Below, piece after piece: positions 51,451-63,079 of a stretch of 64,000 nt of DNA. This DNA comes from Verticillium longisporum (Eukaryota > Ascomycota > Sordariomycetes > Glomerellales > Plectosphaerellaceae). Within the stretch, counting starts at the first letter, position 1, and the number at the start of each line of letters is the position of its first letter. The notes under the pieces were generated by a model. It ran no database searches. It had not been told where the DNA came from and saw nothing but the letters and a program-made list of their open reading frames with translations. Position numbers and translations under genes: made by a program. The stretch is taken from positions 7,688,001 to 7,752,000 of the forward strand of contig JAETXT010000001.1 in the NCBI GenBank assembly GCA_019188255.1. The letters are read 5' to 3'.

Positions 51451-53442
51451 ATAAACCGGAATATCTTCTCCGCGGCCTCATCGTCGCCAATCGACTAGGC
51501 CTGAACACGACCCACACCCCGCGACTAGGTCCTCAAAGATTGAGTCTGCTTGTGCTAGCTGGTGGCAGGGCCAAACCAGTTACATTCCCCGAGTTGCTTG
51601 TGTTAAAACAAGTAGGGAACCTGTTCTCTCACAAGAGCCCGTGTTAGGTATGCATACCAACGACCGTGGGTGTCCTATCGAGGGGGGATGAGGGGGATGA
51701 GGGTATATGGTTATGACGGCCAGAACTAGGTCCATTGAAAAAGGGAAAGGAGGGGGAACAGAATGGGATGAGATGTTCAAGCAGAGTTGAGCAGAGAGGA
51801 GGAAAGAGGCTCGTGCCAGACCAAGCCACAGGCAGATTTGGGTGAACAGCCCCGCGTGTGACGTGACGGGGAAGGTGCGGCAGCGTAAAGCGAAAAGGGA
51901 TGGAGGAAAGACATTGGCAGGGGCCGTGCTCGAAGACCGGGCTAACTTCAATCTCTGGGCTCATCTGCTCTCTTACTTCCCCCACCTCTCTTGGCTGTGG
52001 GCTCCGGGGATTTTCCGACGTCTTTTTAACAACCGTATCACATTTGCTATGTTCATAGTGGTCACTCTTGGTCAAACTGAGGACCGAGGGACTGACCGTG
52101 GAAAGAGCCATAGAATGAGAGAATACGAGTAAGGAAAAGAGGCCAAGAAGAAGAAGTAGCGAGGAACGGCTTGAATAAAACAATGAAAAGCAAAGTTGAG
52201 AGAGAGAGAAAACGATACAGCACGGCATAATGTGCGGGCAGGCTACCGGACTGGTCACGGATGGCCAAGCGCGAGGCACCCTGGAACAGATACATAAGCC
52301 TTGTCATTATGATACGATACCGTGTTTGAACACCCACTAAGTAGCCACTTTAGGTTGGGACCATGATTAGTGTCGGCTTTTAATTACAAAAGGGGGCCAA
52401 GCCAACTCGAATATGCAGGCAGCATTTCCTGGTCCCAAAGCACCTGCAGGAGCGACCAAGGTTCGTGCTCAAGCTCATAATTTAGTCAGCCCGTGACAGC
52501 AAGCATGCAGAACGTAAATGCAGCCAGTGGTCGAACCGGGTTGCACTCACTTGTCACATGGATTACGAACGATGACGTTTCTTAATTTTGGATTTTGGAC
52601 TCCAGATCCTGTGATTCGCCGGGAATGAGAACACGGTTTCACTAGTTCGTGGCGTTATCGGGAGTTGGGAGCTTCTTTGCGAAGACGCTGGCAACCAGGG
52701 CCCTGGCTACCCGGCTGGGCTCTCCAGCACCTGTCAAACGTCGAACGACGAGAAGCGCATTATGCCGGAGGTTTGCCGACTGGGAGCCACTATTCTCGCC
52801 TGAGGACGACACGTGAGGTGAACGGCATGCCCTCCGAGAGGAGGATGATGGTGGGGCCTCAACGGATCGTGAAGGATCGGATGCGATGCAACTTGAACGG
52901 CGTTGGCACTTCTAGTCTTTCTGTCGCCTTTTGCGGGGCGTGGTCCATTTACCGCTCAGTTATGCTGTCAACGTCACGTCACTCGACGCCGAAGAAAACT
53001 GACGATCGCCCTCGTTCGCCAAAATAACAGTGAGAAGATACCTCAACAAAGTGCCACATCTAATTCCTCCCCTTGCCGTCTCGTTGTTGTTGGTGGCTCC
53101 CCTTACCCAGTGACGCCCCGGCCTAAATCAGCGTTGCCGACGGGGCATGTTACTAACATGCACCTACATAGAGCTGAACAACGATTTGGCTTTTCGACTC
53201 TTTCTTAATTACTGGTGAATGATCATTGACTTCTACAAGTGATAAGAAAGATTTTGAACCTCTAAATCAGACTTACTATCACAGCAGTGGAGTGTTGTCC
53301 CGATAAACCTGCGGCTTGGCACCCGAAGTTTTGGGTGAGGAGGTAAAATATGACTGGTTGGGGCCACGCTGAATGATCGTGATCACAGCGATAAAGCTGA
53401 CTTTGGAGGCTTTATATCTGTTTTGCACGGCTCATTGATTTG
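51451..53442. other. Intergenic, nothing recognised
   Basis: ORFs up to 211 codons lie on both strands, but none resembles a family. The long minus-strand one (51644-52279) is leucine/serine/proline-rich because the plus strand is purine-rich. No repeat structure is evident. Confidence 0.35.
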
Positions 53443-54030
53443 TCATTGTAGCTTCATTCCCCGACTGTGACCAAATCTGCTCCAGCCAGCCCCATGCTGA
53501 ATGAGGCGGGTCTGATTCACAGCACCTTTCCGGTGAATTAAAACTTCGAGAGTTTTTCCGATCTTGCGGTTAAGGTACCTGATAATAGCTCGACTGACGT
53601 TGGGATTCTCCGCGAGCTCTGCGCAGGTGTCGCAGAACTGCGCATGTACCTCTTGGAGTTTGCGAAGCTCGCTCATTAATAACTCAAGCTCAAGGTGACG
53701 GGCATTCTCGTTTTCCAGCGCAAATGTCCCAAGACTGATACCAAAGCCTGTCCTTGGAGTGCCCACGCTTTGTAGACTGCCTAACACAGCGACGCCATCA
53801 GTATTGCCTCCGTAGAAATAGACATCGGTAGCTTTCTGGTAGAAGTTCGCAATCTTGCCGAGGATGGTTCCGAGCAACATGACATTCGTGTTGGTTCCGA
53901 CCGACCCAGGCATGATGTGCAGATAAGCATGGCTACACAACTCTCCATAGCCCTTCTATTCAAATGCAAAACAGTGGCAAACCGTGGGGGGCCAGGCAGC
54001 GAGGCGTTGTGCAAGGCCTAGAGGGATTGA
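53443..54030 (-). pseudogene. AflR-like Zn2Cys6 regulator, C-terminal piece
   Basis: Reading down the minus strand: ALHNASLPGPPRFATVLHLN, RRAMESCVAMLICTSCLG, then (after a one-base frame change near 53895) NVMLLGTILGKIANFYQKAT. RTGFGISLGTFALENENARH, LELELLMSELRKLQEVHAQF and AIIRYLNRKIGKTLEVLIHR follow. This is the AflR-type C-terminal domain. Its N-terminal zinc cluster lies at 60610-61343 on the same strand, separated by the AT-rich block and Copia-2. The two pieces are best read as one disrupted gene. Confidence 0.6.
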
Positions 54031-54092
54031 AGGCAAATGGTAAACAGGTGTATTAAACCACCATATTAAATCCTAGTATAAAGGTAGGTAAG

Positions 54093-54305
54093 TGTCACCA
54101 CGGAATTGAACAAAGTGGATTGATTGTTGTTAAGGTACAAAAGGAGACTTCCAGAAGTCCAAACGAAGGTAATTGGTCAGATCCAGCATCGGTAAGGAGT
54201 CTTACCGGGGCGATAACGACAGAACAAATGCATCAAATGAGGACTCCACATTTGGGATGAAAGTACTCCTGGGTCACAGAACAGAACCTTGCCTGATCGG
54301 CAACA
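54093..54305 (-). repeat. Copia-2 3' LTR
   Basis: 213 bp, TG...CA ends, no difference seen from the copy at 59752-59964. A G-rich polypurine-like tract (GAGGGGGTG on the minus strand) lies next to it at about 54306-54314. Confidence 0.9.
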
Positions 54306-54510
54306 CACCCCCTCAGATGGGTAGGCGAGCCTCTCTCTGACCATCTGAACCACGAAAGATCAGGCAGATGCCTGTTGGCGGCTTTTGGTAGAGAATTTGG
54401 TGCCTTTGGAACAGTTGGCGTTCTCAGGGCAGATGAAGGAAATCGTGCTTGTGAAGCAAATAAGGATGTGTGTAAGTGTTAGGAGAGGTGGGCGAAATTG
54501 AGCAAGCTGT

Positions 54511-57500
54511 TCACTGGTGGACCGCTGGTACGCACTCCATCTGCAGAAGCTTCACGAAGTTCTGATGCTTCTGAGTCGGGAGAATCTTTGTAAGCCCATC
54601 GCTCACTATCTTGTCAGTGCTCATCCAGTCCACGGATATCTTCCCTGTCTGACTGTTTGTCGGATCCAAAGACGATGGATGTCAACATGCTTGAGCTTCG
54701 TAGTGGCTTGAGGCCTCTCACTAGTGAGTAACAGCAGCGTTTGGCGGTTATCACAGAACATCTGGATCGGAACCTTGCCATGAAAACGTAGCTGAAGCTC
54801 CTTGATCAGACGAAGAGTGGCAAGGTAGTTCCTCGCTGCGACACTGAGGGCCACCAGCTCAGCTTCGGTGCTAGAAGTGACCACGGATCGCTGCTTTGTA
54901 GCTTTCCAGTCAATTGGACCTCCAAAGAGCATGGTGGTGTATCCTTGTGAACTAAATCTGGTGATGGGATCATCGCCGAATGATGCGTCGCTCGCACAAT
55001 ACAGCGATGTAGAATGGTCTCCTGATCCTCCGTAGGACAGCGAGAGAGTCCTTGTGCGATAGAGGTAGCGGAGACAGTGGTCTGCTGCAAGGTGATGGAG
55101 TTCTGTCGGCCTGAGCAGAGACTCCGCAAGTCTTGAGGCAGCTTTGGCCACATCAGGTCGTGTTGTGGTTGCTGCGTAATTGATGGAACCAATTTTGCGT
55201 TGGTATAGTTGAATGGATTCAGCAGAGGCTTCGTAATCCTTTGGAGCAGGTGCTGGGTCTGTTGATAGAGGCGTCAAATGACCTCTGGTGGATGGCTGGA
55301 GGTTGAGGTCCTTCATCTTTTCAGTGATGTAGTTCTCCAGAGACAGCCAGAGCTTGCGCTGGCTACGATCTCTGACCACTCTGATGCCTAAGAACCATCT
55401 GACCTCGCCAAGTTCTCGCATCTCGAACAGAGACTTGAGCTGGCTCTTCAGCTCTTCGGCCGCTTGGCGATCCTCTTTGCGGTTCATGAGGATGATGTCG
55501 TCAACGTAGAAGAACATGATCATGCCTCTGCCCATGAAGACACAGTTATCTTCCTCGAGAGCCACGAGGCCGATCTTCCGCATAGCCTCGGACAGCAGCT
55601 TGTGCCAGAGAAGCGGTGATCGGCGCAAACCGTACAAAGCTCTCTTCAGCTTGAAAATCGTGCGCCTCTGTGGAGCGCCCTTCTTCTGTTGCATCTCCTG
55701 CATGAGATCCCAGCCCTGAGGGGCCCAGACGTAGACTGTCTCGTCGAGGTGTGCATTTGGAAAGGCGTTGACGGCATCCAACTGGTGCGTGTCTAGGTCA
55801 AACTCTGCACAGATGGCCATCAACGTTCTGAACGTCTTGGCTGCCAGTGTCGACGCGTATGTTTCCATCTCATTCTTGGGCTGTTGGTCTCCTCGTACGC
55901 AGAGCCTGGCCTTGAACTTGGTCACGTAGCCGGTGGAGTCAACCTTGTATTTCCAGACCCAGGTCAACCCGAGAACCTTGTGTATTTCCTGGTCGACCGA
56001 TTCGAAGGGGACTTGCTCGATTGTGTCCATATTTTCAATGGTGTTGACCTCCTGGACGCTTGCTTCTAGCCACTGCTTTTTGTGATCAGAATGAAGCATC
56101 TCCTTCCAGGATCTTGGCTCCGCGGGCATATCTGTTCGGAGAAGCGGTTTCTTGTTCGATGGAGTCTGAGTGTGAAAGAATGAGTATTCCACGGTCAAAT
56201 GTGATGATGGAGGCATTTTCTTGCTGCGGCGGGCTCCTAGAGCCTGGTCGGTGGGGGTGCCGTCTTTGAACTGTGACGGCTTTCTGTCTCTAGCGCTCCT
56301 TCGAGTGCCTTGGATTTGTGTTGATGGCGACGGCTGTGGGGCTGGTGCCACTGATGGTCGGGCCTCCACAGTCTCTGTCTCGTCTTCAGCTGAACTTTGA
56401 TCAGCTGGTGTGTGTTGAGGTGTTGATTCAGGGCTCCGAGCTACTTCGATAGTGTCTTCAATAGCCTCTTCAGTCACTTGAATGGTGTCTGGCACGGGGA
56501 TCGTGTCTTCCACAGCATCTTCAGCCCCTTGAATGGTGTCTATTACGGCATCTTCCACCCCCTCAGAGACAGCTGGCTGGCCTTGTCCAGTCTCCGTCTC
56601 TGGAGTTGGACGTGGTGACGGCAGGACATCATCTCTGCTGGCTGTGTGACCTTCCCGGGGTCGCAGTATCTCCGCGTTGATCTTTCCTCCAAGTTGGAAT
56701 GTCCGGGCTTTCTCGAACAGGTCGATGGTGGCAACATCGAACTCGTCAATGTCCAGTGACGAGTTGAAAGGATTCTGGGCGTCCGCAACGGGCACGTCCA
56801 AAGCCTGGAATTCGTCCTGTAGAATTGGCTTTGGGGATTGGGCGTCCTTGAAAACTGTGGACTCATCGAAACCCACGTCTCTTGTCCTCAATACTGCTTT
56901 CATCTCTGGAACCCAGATTCTGTATATGTTGCTGCTGTCGTATCCACAGAGATAGCCGATGTGGGCTCTCGGAGCCAGCTTCTGCTTTCGGTTACGTCCC
57001 TCTTGGGCGTCTGCCGTGAGAGGATACGCCCTGCATCCGTATCTTCGCAGGTGAGCCAGGCCTGGAGCCGTAGTTCGAGCGGCAAGGCCCTTGGAGTTGA
57101 GCCAGTCGTTCAGCCTTCCTTCTGGTGTCGCCCACTGTAGGCGTCCCTTCGGCGTGAGATTGTGGAGATATGCAGCGGTTTGTACCACCTCTGGCCACAA
57201 ATCCTCCGGGAACCCAGCAGCCGAGGTAAGGGTTCTTGCGATGGTGAATATCGTGCCTCCATTGCGTTCTGCGGCACCGTTCTGTTCTGGTGTCCTTGCG
57301 GCTGATCTCTCCAAGAGAATGCCGCGCTCTTCTGACCAAGTAACCAGATTGCTGCGTAGTGCTGAGTCCCAGTCAACTCTCAGGACCTTGATGACCAGAT
57401 GGTACTGTCTCCAGAGAAACATCTCAAAGTTGATAAACGCCTGGAAGCCATCTGCTCTGGCAGGCAGAATCCTGACAACAATCTTCCCCGAATATGCGTC

Positions 57501-59375
57501 CGTTATTACAAGGCACGACTCCATGCCGTTGTACGACTTCCCAGGGCTGAAGAAGTCCAGGTTGACGCGCTCAAATGGATTCGTCGTCGTGTACGTTGGC
57601 TGTCTCCGAGATACAATCTTCTTGGATTTCGCTACCCCGCAAGACTCGCATTCGAATGTTGTTGGCCCTTTCACCCCAACTCCAGTACAGCTGTATGGCA
57701 GCTGCTGTATGGCCTCTGGGTGGGCATGAGCCAGCCGTTCGTGCCAGAGCCTCGAGTCGCTGACCATCGCGGCTCTCTGCTTCTTGGAGTGATAGAAGGA
57801 AGTGGTGCTATGTAGGGTGTTCACCGCATACTGGCCACCCTTCTCCTGAAGTGGGATCTCTGAGCCAGTGGCTGGGTTGAACAGCATGTTCCTGAGCGAG
57901 TCCAGTCCGAGTCCTTGGCGTTGGAGCTGCCTGGCTGAAATAAGCGTCGTCGGGTAGTCTTTGATGTACGAGACATCATGGCAGGTGATGCTGATGACGT
58001 TCTGCTTGCTGTCGAGGGTGTCGATGGCCATCGTGCCATGCCCTTCGACGGGGCTTGATTTGCCTCCTCCTGTGCTGTATCTTACAGTGTCGGTGGCCTC
58101 GCGAAAGTTGGTGAGGAGGTCTTTGTTGTTGGTTATATGGTTGGGTGTACCCGAGTCGATCAGGAACTCGTGACGGAGATCCCCTCCTCGGTTTGTCCGT
58201 TGAAACTCGTCCGAATCAGCGACGGAGAAGTTGCTCATGAAGTTGGTGTACTCGTCATCGCAGCTCTGTTCATCATCGTCACCGAGGAAGTTGTTAAAAG
58301 CAGAGACGGCGACTCCACTGGTGCCTCTTGCCTCCTGCCGCTTCTTTTTGTCCTCCTTGATTTTCTCGTTCCAGAATTGCAATGTGCTTGGCTTCATCCT
58401 TTTCTTCGCTTCGTCAATGTAGTCCAGCAGGCTCTGATCGGATTGATAGCTCTTCTTCCTCCGGTGTTCTGCGATATTTGGGCACAGACAGATGGGCTGA
58501 CACGCCTTGGGTGCCCTCTTCTGCTGTACACAGTCGCAGAATGGTCTGCGAGAAGGCGAGCTGTTTGGCTGTTGAGGAGAGTCACGATGGGAATCCTGGG
58601 CACTCGTCCGATCACTTTGACCATTCCGGTCCTTGCCCATGAAGGTCACCGAGTCGCTGTAGAAGGACGTCTGAGATGGCTTGGTGGTGAGGCGATGCGG
58701 TTGGTAGTCTCTAAGGTAGCTCTTGTACCTCAACGCCAGTACCTTCCCTCCATCACGATCATCCAGCTCCCGGCGAACTTGGTGGGCGCACTCTGCTTCG
58801 GCCCACCCTGGAGACACGGAAAGAATTGCCCGAAGGAATTGAACATTTTGATCTGCGGCTTCTTTAAGCTGAGGAATCCCGTGCTTCTCAACTTCGATAC
58901 AGAGTAGGATGAAGTCGTCAACCCACTTCTCATGGTCCATCTTCTTGATCATCGCCATATGCTCCTCCCAGCGCTGGCGAATGTATTGTTTCTGTCCCAT
59001 GTCGGAAGGGGCGAAGTGGTCCTTCAACGCCTTGAGCCACTCCTGGCTGCTTTCCTCGTTCATGAAGACGGCCGAAAGGCTCCTGTCGACTGTGTTGAGG
59101 ATGTATTTCTGGACCTCCTGGAGGCCCGCTGACTCCCTGTTGTAGATGTCCAAATGGATCTTGTACAACGTCAGCAGTGTGCTGAGATCTCGCGTCTCAT
59201 CTTCGAATGACGGTGCTGTTGGCTTCTTGGCCCTCTTGGGCCGTCTGTCAGCCTCTTTGTCTGGGTCGACTAGATCCCAGGCCTCGTAGGAGGTCGCCAC
59301 GGCTCTGACGGAGTTGAGCCATGTCCTCCATTCCTCCCTCCTTGTAAGTGTCACTCTGTGCTTACCAGAGTCCAT
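54511..59375 (-). pseudogene. Copia-2 Gag-Pol polyprotein with a late one-base frameshift
   Basis: The frame from ATG 59375 is open to 54621 (1584 codons). Gag spans the first 350 residues, with a Cys cluster (FCDCVQQKRAPKACQPICLC). The protease motif is LIDSGTPNHI near 406. Pre-integrase is LWHERLAHAHPEAIQQL. Integrase Asp is in LDFFSPGK near 605, with RVDWDSALRS and EQNGAAERNGG. Reverse transcriptase has the classic YVDD (MFFYVDDIILM) near 1290. RNase H includes YCASDASFGDD near 1465 and SSTEAELVALS. Near 54643-54645 one base appears missing from a GGG run: the other frame continues GKISVDWMSTDKIVSDGLTK and runs to a TGA at 54511. The shift replaces about 45 C-terminal residues. Either this young copy is disabled or the assembly has an error. 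Confidence 0.88.
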
Positions 59376-59737
59376 CTTGAGGATCCCTGGGCGTTGTCGG
59401 AGACCGTCGGGGAGGTCGTTCGATGGTCGCGACTGATCGCGTGTATGTTGAATATCATCAATTGACCCCGCGTGTACTCAAGCCCTAGGCCACACGTCTC
59501 GGAGGTTCAATTGGTCTTGAGGAGCTGATTTCTCCTGCTTCGATGTGTCGTGGAGAGATGATCGCTCTCCTGGAGGATGTCGGTAACGGCCCTTGGCCAG
59601 TGGTCGTCAATGGCGAAACGTCGCGTCAATTGACTGTTGAAGTGCAGCGGCGATTCAGCTGTAGACAGCTTCGCAGCAGGCGTATTGGCCGTAGGCGCCC
59701 TGCTGTAGATATCGAAGGTCAAGGAGCTGTATCGTCG

Positions 59738-59751
59738 CCCGGGCTCATAAC
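59738..59751 (-). other. Copia-2 primer-binding site (half initiator tRNA-Met)
   Basis: Directly inside the 5' LTR the plus strand reads GGGCTCATAAC. GGGCTCATAA is the anticodon-arm sequence of eukaryotic initiator tRNA-Met, so the element's PBS would pair with a tRNA half cut in the anticodon loop, as in Drosophila copia. Confidence 0.65.
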
Positions 59752-59964
59752 TGTCACCACGGAATTGAACAAAGTGGATTGATTGTTGTTAAGGTACAAA
59801 AGGAGACTTCCAGAAGTCCAAACGAAGGTAATTGGTCAGATCCAGCATCGGTAAGGAGTCTTACCGGGGCGATAACGACAGAACAAATGCATCAAATGAG
59901 GACTCCACATTTGGGATGAAAGTACTCCTGGGTCACAGAACAGAACCTTGCCTGATCGGCAACA
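59752..59964 (-). repeat. Copia-2 5' LTR (promoter LTR)
   Basis: 213 bp, no difference seen from the 3' LTR. It drives minus-strand transcription. Confidence 0.9.
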
Positions 59965-59969
59965 GTAAG

Positions 59970-60609
59970 TCTACTAACAGATCTTCTAGGTACTAAGATA
60001 ACTAAGATATAAAGATATCTATACCTCTATAATAGAATAAATAACGGAATCTATAATATCCGGTTTTAGATATACGGAAACTATAGCATCCGGTTTCGGA
60101 ACCTATAGTACCCGGTTTTAAAATAACAGAACCTATAGTATCCGGTTTTAGATATTCGGAATCTATAGTATCCGGTTTTAGATATACGGAAACTATAGCA
60201 TCCGGTTTCGGAACCTATAGTACCCGGTTTTAAAATAACGGAACCTATAGTATCCGGTTTTAGATATTCGGAATCTATAGTATCCGGTTTTAGATATACG
60301 GAAACTATAGCATCCGGTTTCGGAACCTATAGTACCCGGTTTTAAATAACGGAACCTATAGTATCCGGTTTTAGATGTTCGGAATCTATAGTATCTAGTA
60401 GTAAGGGTAAAAGGTCTATATAGATAGCTATATCCCCTCTACTAGATAGAAAGAAAAATAGCTATATAACATACAGAAATACAGACCTACCCTATTCTAC
60501 CTATCTTACTAAATTCACTCTTATCTAACTAGTTCTATCTAGTTAACCCTTAGCTATCTACTATATAGATATCCTTATCTATTTACCTTACAGGTATCAG
60601 CTTCCCTTA
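59970..60609. repeat. AT-rich block with a 112-bp higher-order tandem repeat
   Basis: Between 60041 and 60407 a roughly 112-bp period repeats three times (starts near 60076, 60188 and 60300), with a partial copy before. Each period holds four related 28-bp units of the form GGAAnCTATAGYAYCCGGTTTT. Flanks are rich in ATAGATA/CTATCTA runs. The block continues on the far side of Copia-2 (about 54035-54092), since the GTAAG duplication joins AAAGGTAG to TCTACTAACAG. It is non-coding. Confidence 0.8.
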
Positions 60610-61343
60610 TTTGAACAAGGTGCAAGCATTGACGACGACGTGCTGGGGCTCATGATTCAACCAGAACCACAGTCTGGCGTTGAAAGTGGGCTTGGGGAGT
60701 ATGTCGACACCATGCTCGTACGTTTCAGCGCCGGGGCGGCTGAATTTTCGCAATAAACACTCTGCGAAGCTGGGTTGGTCAAAGTGCTAAGCTGAATTGT
60801 CGCCGCTACGTCCATTGAAGCTAGGGAGATGTACAACCCCAACACCTGCGTGCCAGTGAAGGGGTGCTCAGTGTAGTTGCCAACATCAAAGTCGTTGGTA
60901 GGCGTCCACTGGAGACCAGGGCTGTAGAGGCTTGCTGCATAGTTGTGGTCCTGCACGTCAAAAAGACTACTCGCATACGACAATGAAGGGAGGTTAGCAA
61001 AGGTACTGGTGTAGTTGTCGGCCCAGTCCATTGAATTATCCCGGTTGTCGTCTACTCCATCGTAACGGTGCATGCCAGTCATGCCAGCAAAGAACGCCGC
61101 GTTCTCTTCGACCATGGTCAAAAGGTTGACCGTAGGGTTTTGCAATGGGCTCATACGACTGTTGGAACTCCGGAGTGGCTTGAACGTATCCGATCTATTG
61201 GGAGAACAGTATCGGCACTCCAAACCCGATACCAAGCACCTCGAGCACACGGGCCACGCCTTGGAGCATTTAACCTTGGCTAGGTAGCAGCTATTGCAAG
61301 GAGTTTGAAGCCGGGAAAGTCGTGGTTTGGAGATCGACGACAT
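60610..61343 (-). pseudogene. AflR-like Zn2Cys6 regulator, N-terminal piece
   Basis: ATG 61343 opens MSSISKPRLSRLQTPCNSCY. The cluster CNSCYLAKVKCSKAWPVC, SRCLVSGLEC has canonical C-x2-C-x6-C-x6-C-x2-C-x6-C spacing and AflR-like surroundings. The acidic middle region follows (NSMDWADNYTSTFANLPSLS; YSPGLQWTPTNDFDVGNY). This frame stops at 60657, while a neighbouring frame stays protein-like to about 60610 (EPQHVVVNACTLF), so an indel lies near 60750. Beyond 60610 the AT-rich block begins. The C-terminal domain is at 53443-54030. A decapitated DNA-binding piece could still be expressed. Confidence 0.7.
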
Positions 61344-61614
61344 AGTGATTATGATGGGGTGGAAATGTGCTATTTCTTGTGTTTGGTGGAAAGAGATGAG
61401 GATAGGTGTGTTGAGCCGAAAGGTAGGTATACTGGGTGATACCGGCAAGACTGTGAGCGAGGAAGAACCTGGGTGACGTCACACTGATAGGACGGCGAGC
61501 TGCAGGGAGACAGCCAGAAGAGACAAAACCTATTTGCAACAATAACAAGAGAATGCATGGACTTAAGAAAGGTCACCAGCTACATAACAAGCAGGGTAGC
61601 CGGAAACGGAGAGG
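61344..61614. other. Upstream region of the AflR-like gene
   Basis: No gene or strong repeat is seen. This should hold the promoter of the disrupted regulator. Confidence 0.35.
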
Positions 61615-62023
61615 TGTCACCACGAAATCGAACAAAGTGGATAGATTGCTGTTGAGGCCCGAAACGAGACTTGACCGGTGATAACAAAAAGAAAAAATGC
61701 ATCGGGGTCTGGGCCACACGTGTGAGTGCCCTGGGTACACACGAAGAACGACGAGGGTGCAGGGACGAGAACACAAAAGTGGTGGGGAATGTGAAAGGGC
61801 TGGTTTTTTGGGCCATGATCCAGGCCCCCGCGTCTGTGGTTGATTGACTTGACTTGTTCTGGGTACAAAACGCTACCTTCGACGCGTCTTACGTGAATGA
61901 GCCCTGATAAGCATATTGTCTGAAGAATCCGTCTATCCGGACCAAACGTCGAAGTAATGTGGAGCACGACTAAGGTCGTGCCCACGTACTTCTACCTTGA
62001 CTCCACCTCTTGGTCCTGCGACA
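61615..62023 (+). repeat. Probable solo LTR related to Copia-2
   Basis: It begins TGTCACCACGAAATCGAACA, matching the Copia-2 LTR start with a few changes, and could end at CTTGGTCCTGCGACA (TG...CA, about 409 bp). The right half matches 46534-46732 and carries the CACGAC-TAAG-GTCGTG hairpin. I find no clear target duplication, so the exact ends are uncertain. Confidence 0.5.
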
Positions 62024-62126
62024 AGGACACGCATTTGGGTTGATGAGCGTTCGATTAGGATAACTATAAGAGAAAGCAAAGGCTGTTTACGGATGTCTTG
62101 TTACTTACAATGCTTCAGTTTCAAAT

Positions 62127-62480
62127 ATGTCTTCCCAGGCTTTCCTTCCTTCTACGCGTCAATTCCCGACACCCGTGACCTATGCTCAGTCCATGTTCGA
62201 GCATACGGTGCAGCAGATGACAGCTAAATCTATCCCCTACGCTAGCCCGGGCAACATCACCGAAACTCGGTTTCGACGCAAGCTCCCTTTGACAGTGAGC
62301 TCGGAGCTACGGGAGGCACAGCTATCGCTCATTCGCCACCCACAGCAGCGCATGCAACATCAGGTCCTGCCTGCAACGAGACAATCGGCGAGTCTTGCTC
62401 CTCAGGCTCATTCGTACTCGACTGCGAATTCACCCACCAGAGAGGGCATCCAACGCAAAGATGAGCCCCGTCGCCTGTAA
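62127..62480 (+). CDS. Hypothetical protein, unrecognised
   Basis: A 117-codon frame from ATG opens MSSQAFLPSTRQFPTPVTYA. It is rich in Gln, Ser, Pro and Arg, with an amphipathic middle (VSSELREAQLSLIRHPQQRM). There is no signal peptide or known domain. A TATA-like CTATAAG lies about 65 bp upstream. The evidence is frame and composition only. Confidence 0.3.
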   Translation: MSSQAFLPSTRQFPTPVTYAQSMFEHTVQQMTAKSIPYASPGNITETRFRRKLPLTVSSELREAQLSLIRHPQQRMQHQVLPATRQSASLAPQAHSYSTANSPTREGIQRKDEPRRL

Positions 62481-63079
62481 TGAGCACAACAGAAGTCAAT
62501 TGAAATGGCACCTGCATCTCCACTAGGTTGGATGAAGCTGCCATGTAGGGAACCAGGGTCGGCGTTTCGAGCTTGAGGCTAATGTCGAGGAGAGGGGTTC
62601 GGCACTTATCAGTATACGCAGTTCAAGTACTGGATGCATTTCGATTGTACAGACTGACGAGCCTTTGCTCGGAGAAACATACTGCATATGAACCCGATTG
62701 CACACAATGGATGGTTACCAGATGAATCCTAGGCGATAATTGTAGCAAGCTGAGGCGGACCCTGTGTGTACTGTTGTCATAGGCTCACCAAGTTATGAGC
62801 TTAAACTCCTCCTACGGTTGCTTCGGAACCAGGAAAAGCTGCCTGCATACTACCTAGTAACTCAACCAATATTGACAAGGCCTATGTAACTGTTATAGAG
62901 CACCTCAAGCTCAGCAATCAGTGACCAGGCAGGCAGCTGCCTTCCTCTCCGTTAGCTAGTGCTCGCCCGACATGATACCTCTGTAGAATCCCTCCATAGT
63001 GCAATAGTAGTTGTGATCGATTCCGTACCTGGTCATGCAGCAATGACCCGGCAAGTGTGGTTCTGGGAGAAAGTCGTCT
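62481..63079. other. Intergenic, nothing recognised
   Basis: No convincing coding sequence or repeat is seen. Confidence 0.35.

Larger units (their letters stand above)
54088..59969 (-). mobile_element. Copia-2: complete LTR retrotransposon with GTAAG duplication
   Basis: LTRs at 54093-54305 and 59752-59964 are both 213 bp (TGTCACCACGG ... ATCGGCAACA) and look identical. The 5-bp duplication GTAAG flanks the element (54088-54092, 59965-59969). It is transcribed on the minus strand. Identical LTRs mean a very recent insertion. It sits inside the AT-rich block that splits the AflR-like gene. Confidence 0.95.

Noticed and set aside
51644..52279. 211-codon minus-strand ORF with hydrophobic Leu/Ser runs
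   Set aside because: The composition follows from a pyrimidine-rich strand; there is no conserved motif or sensible start context.
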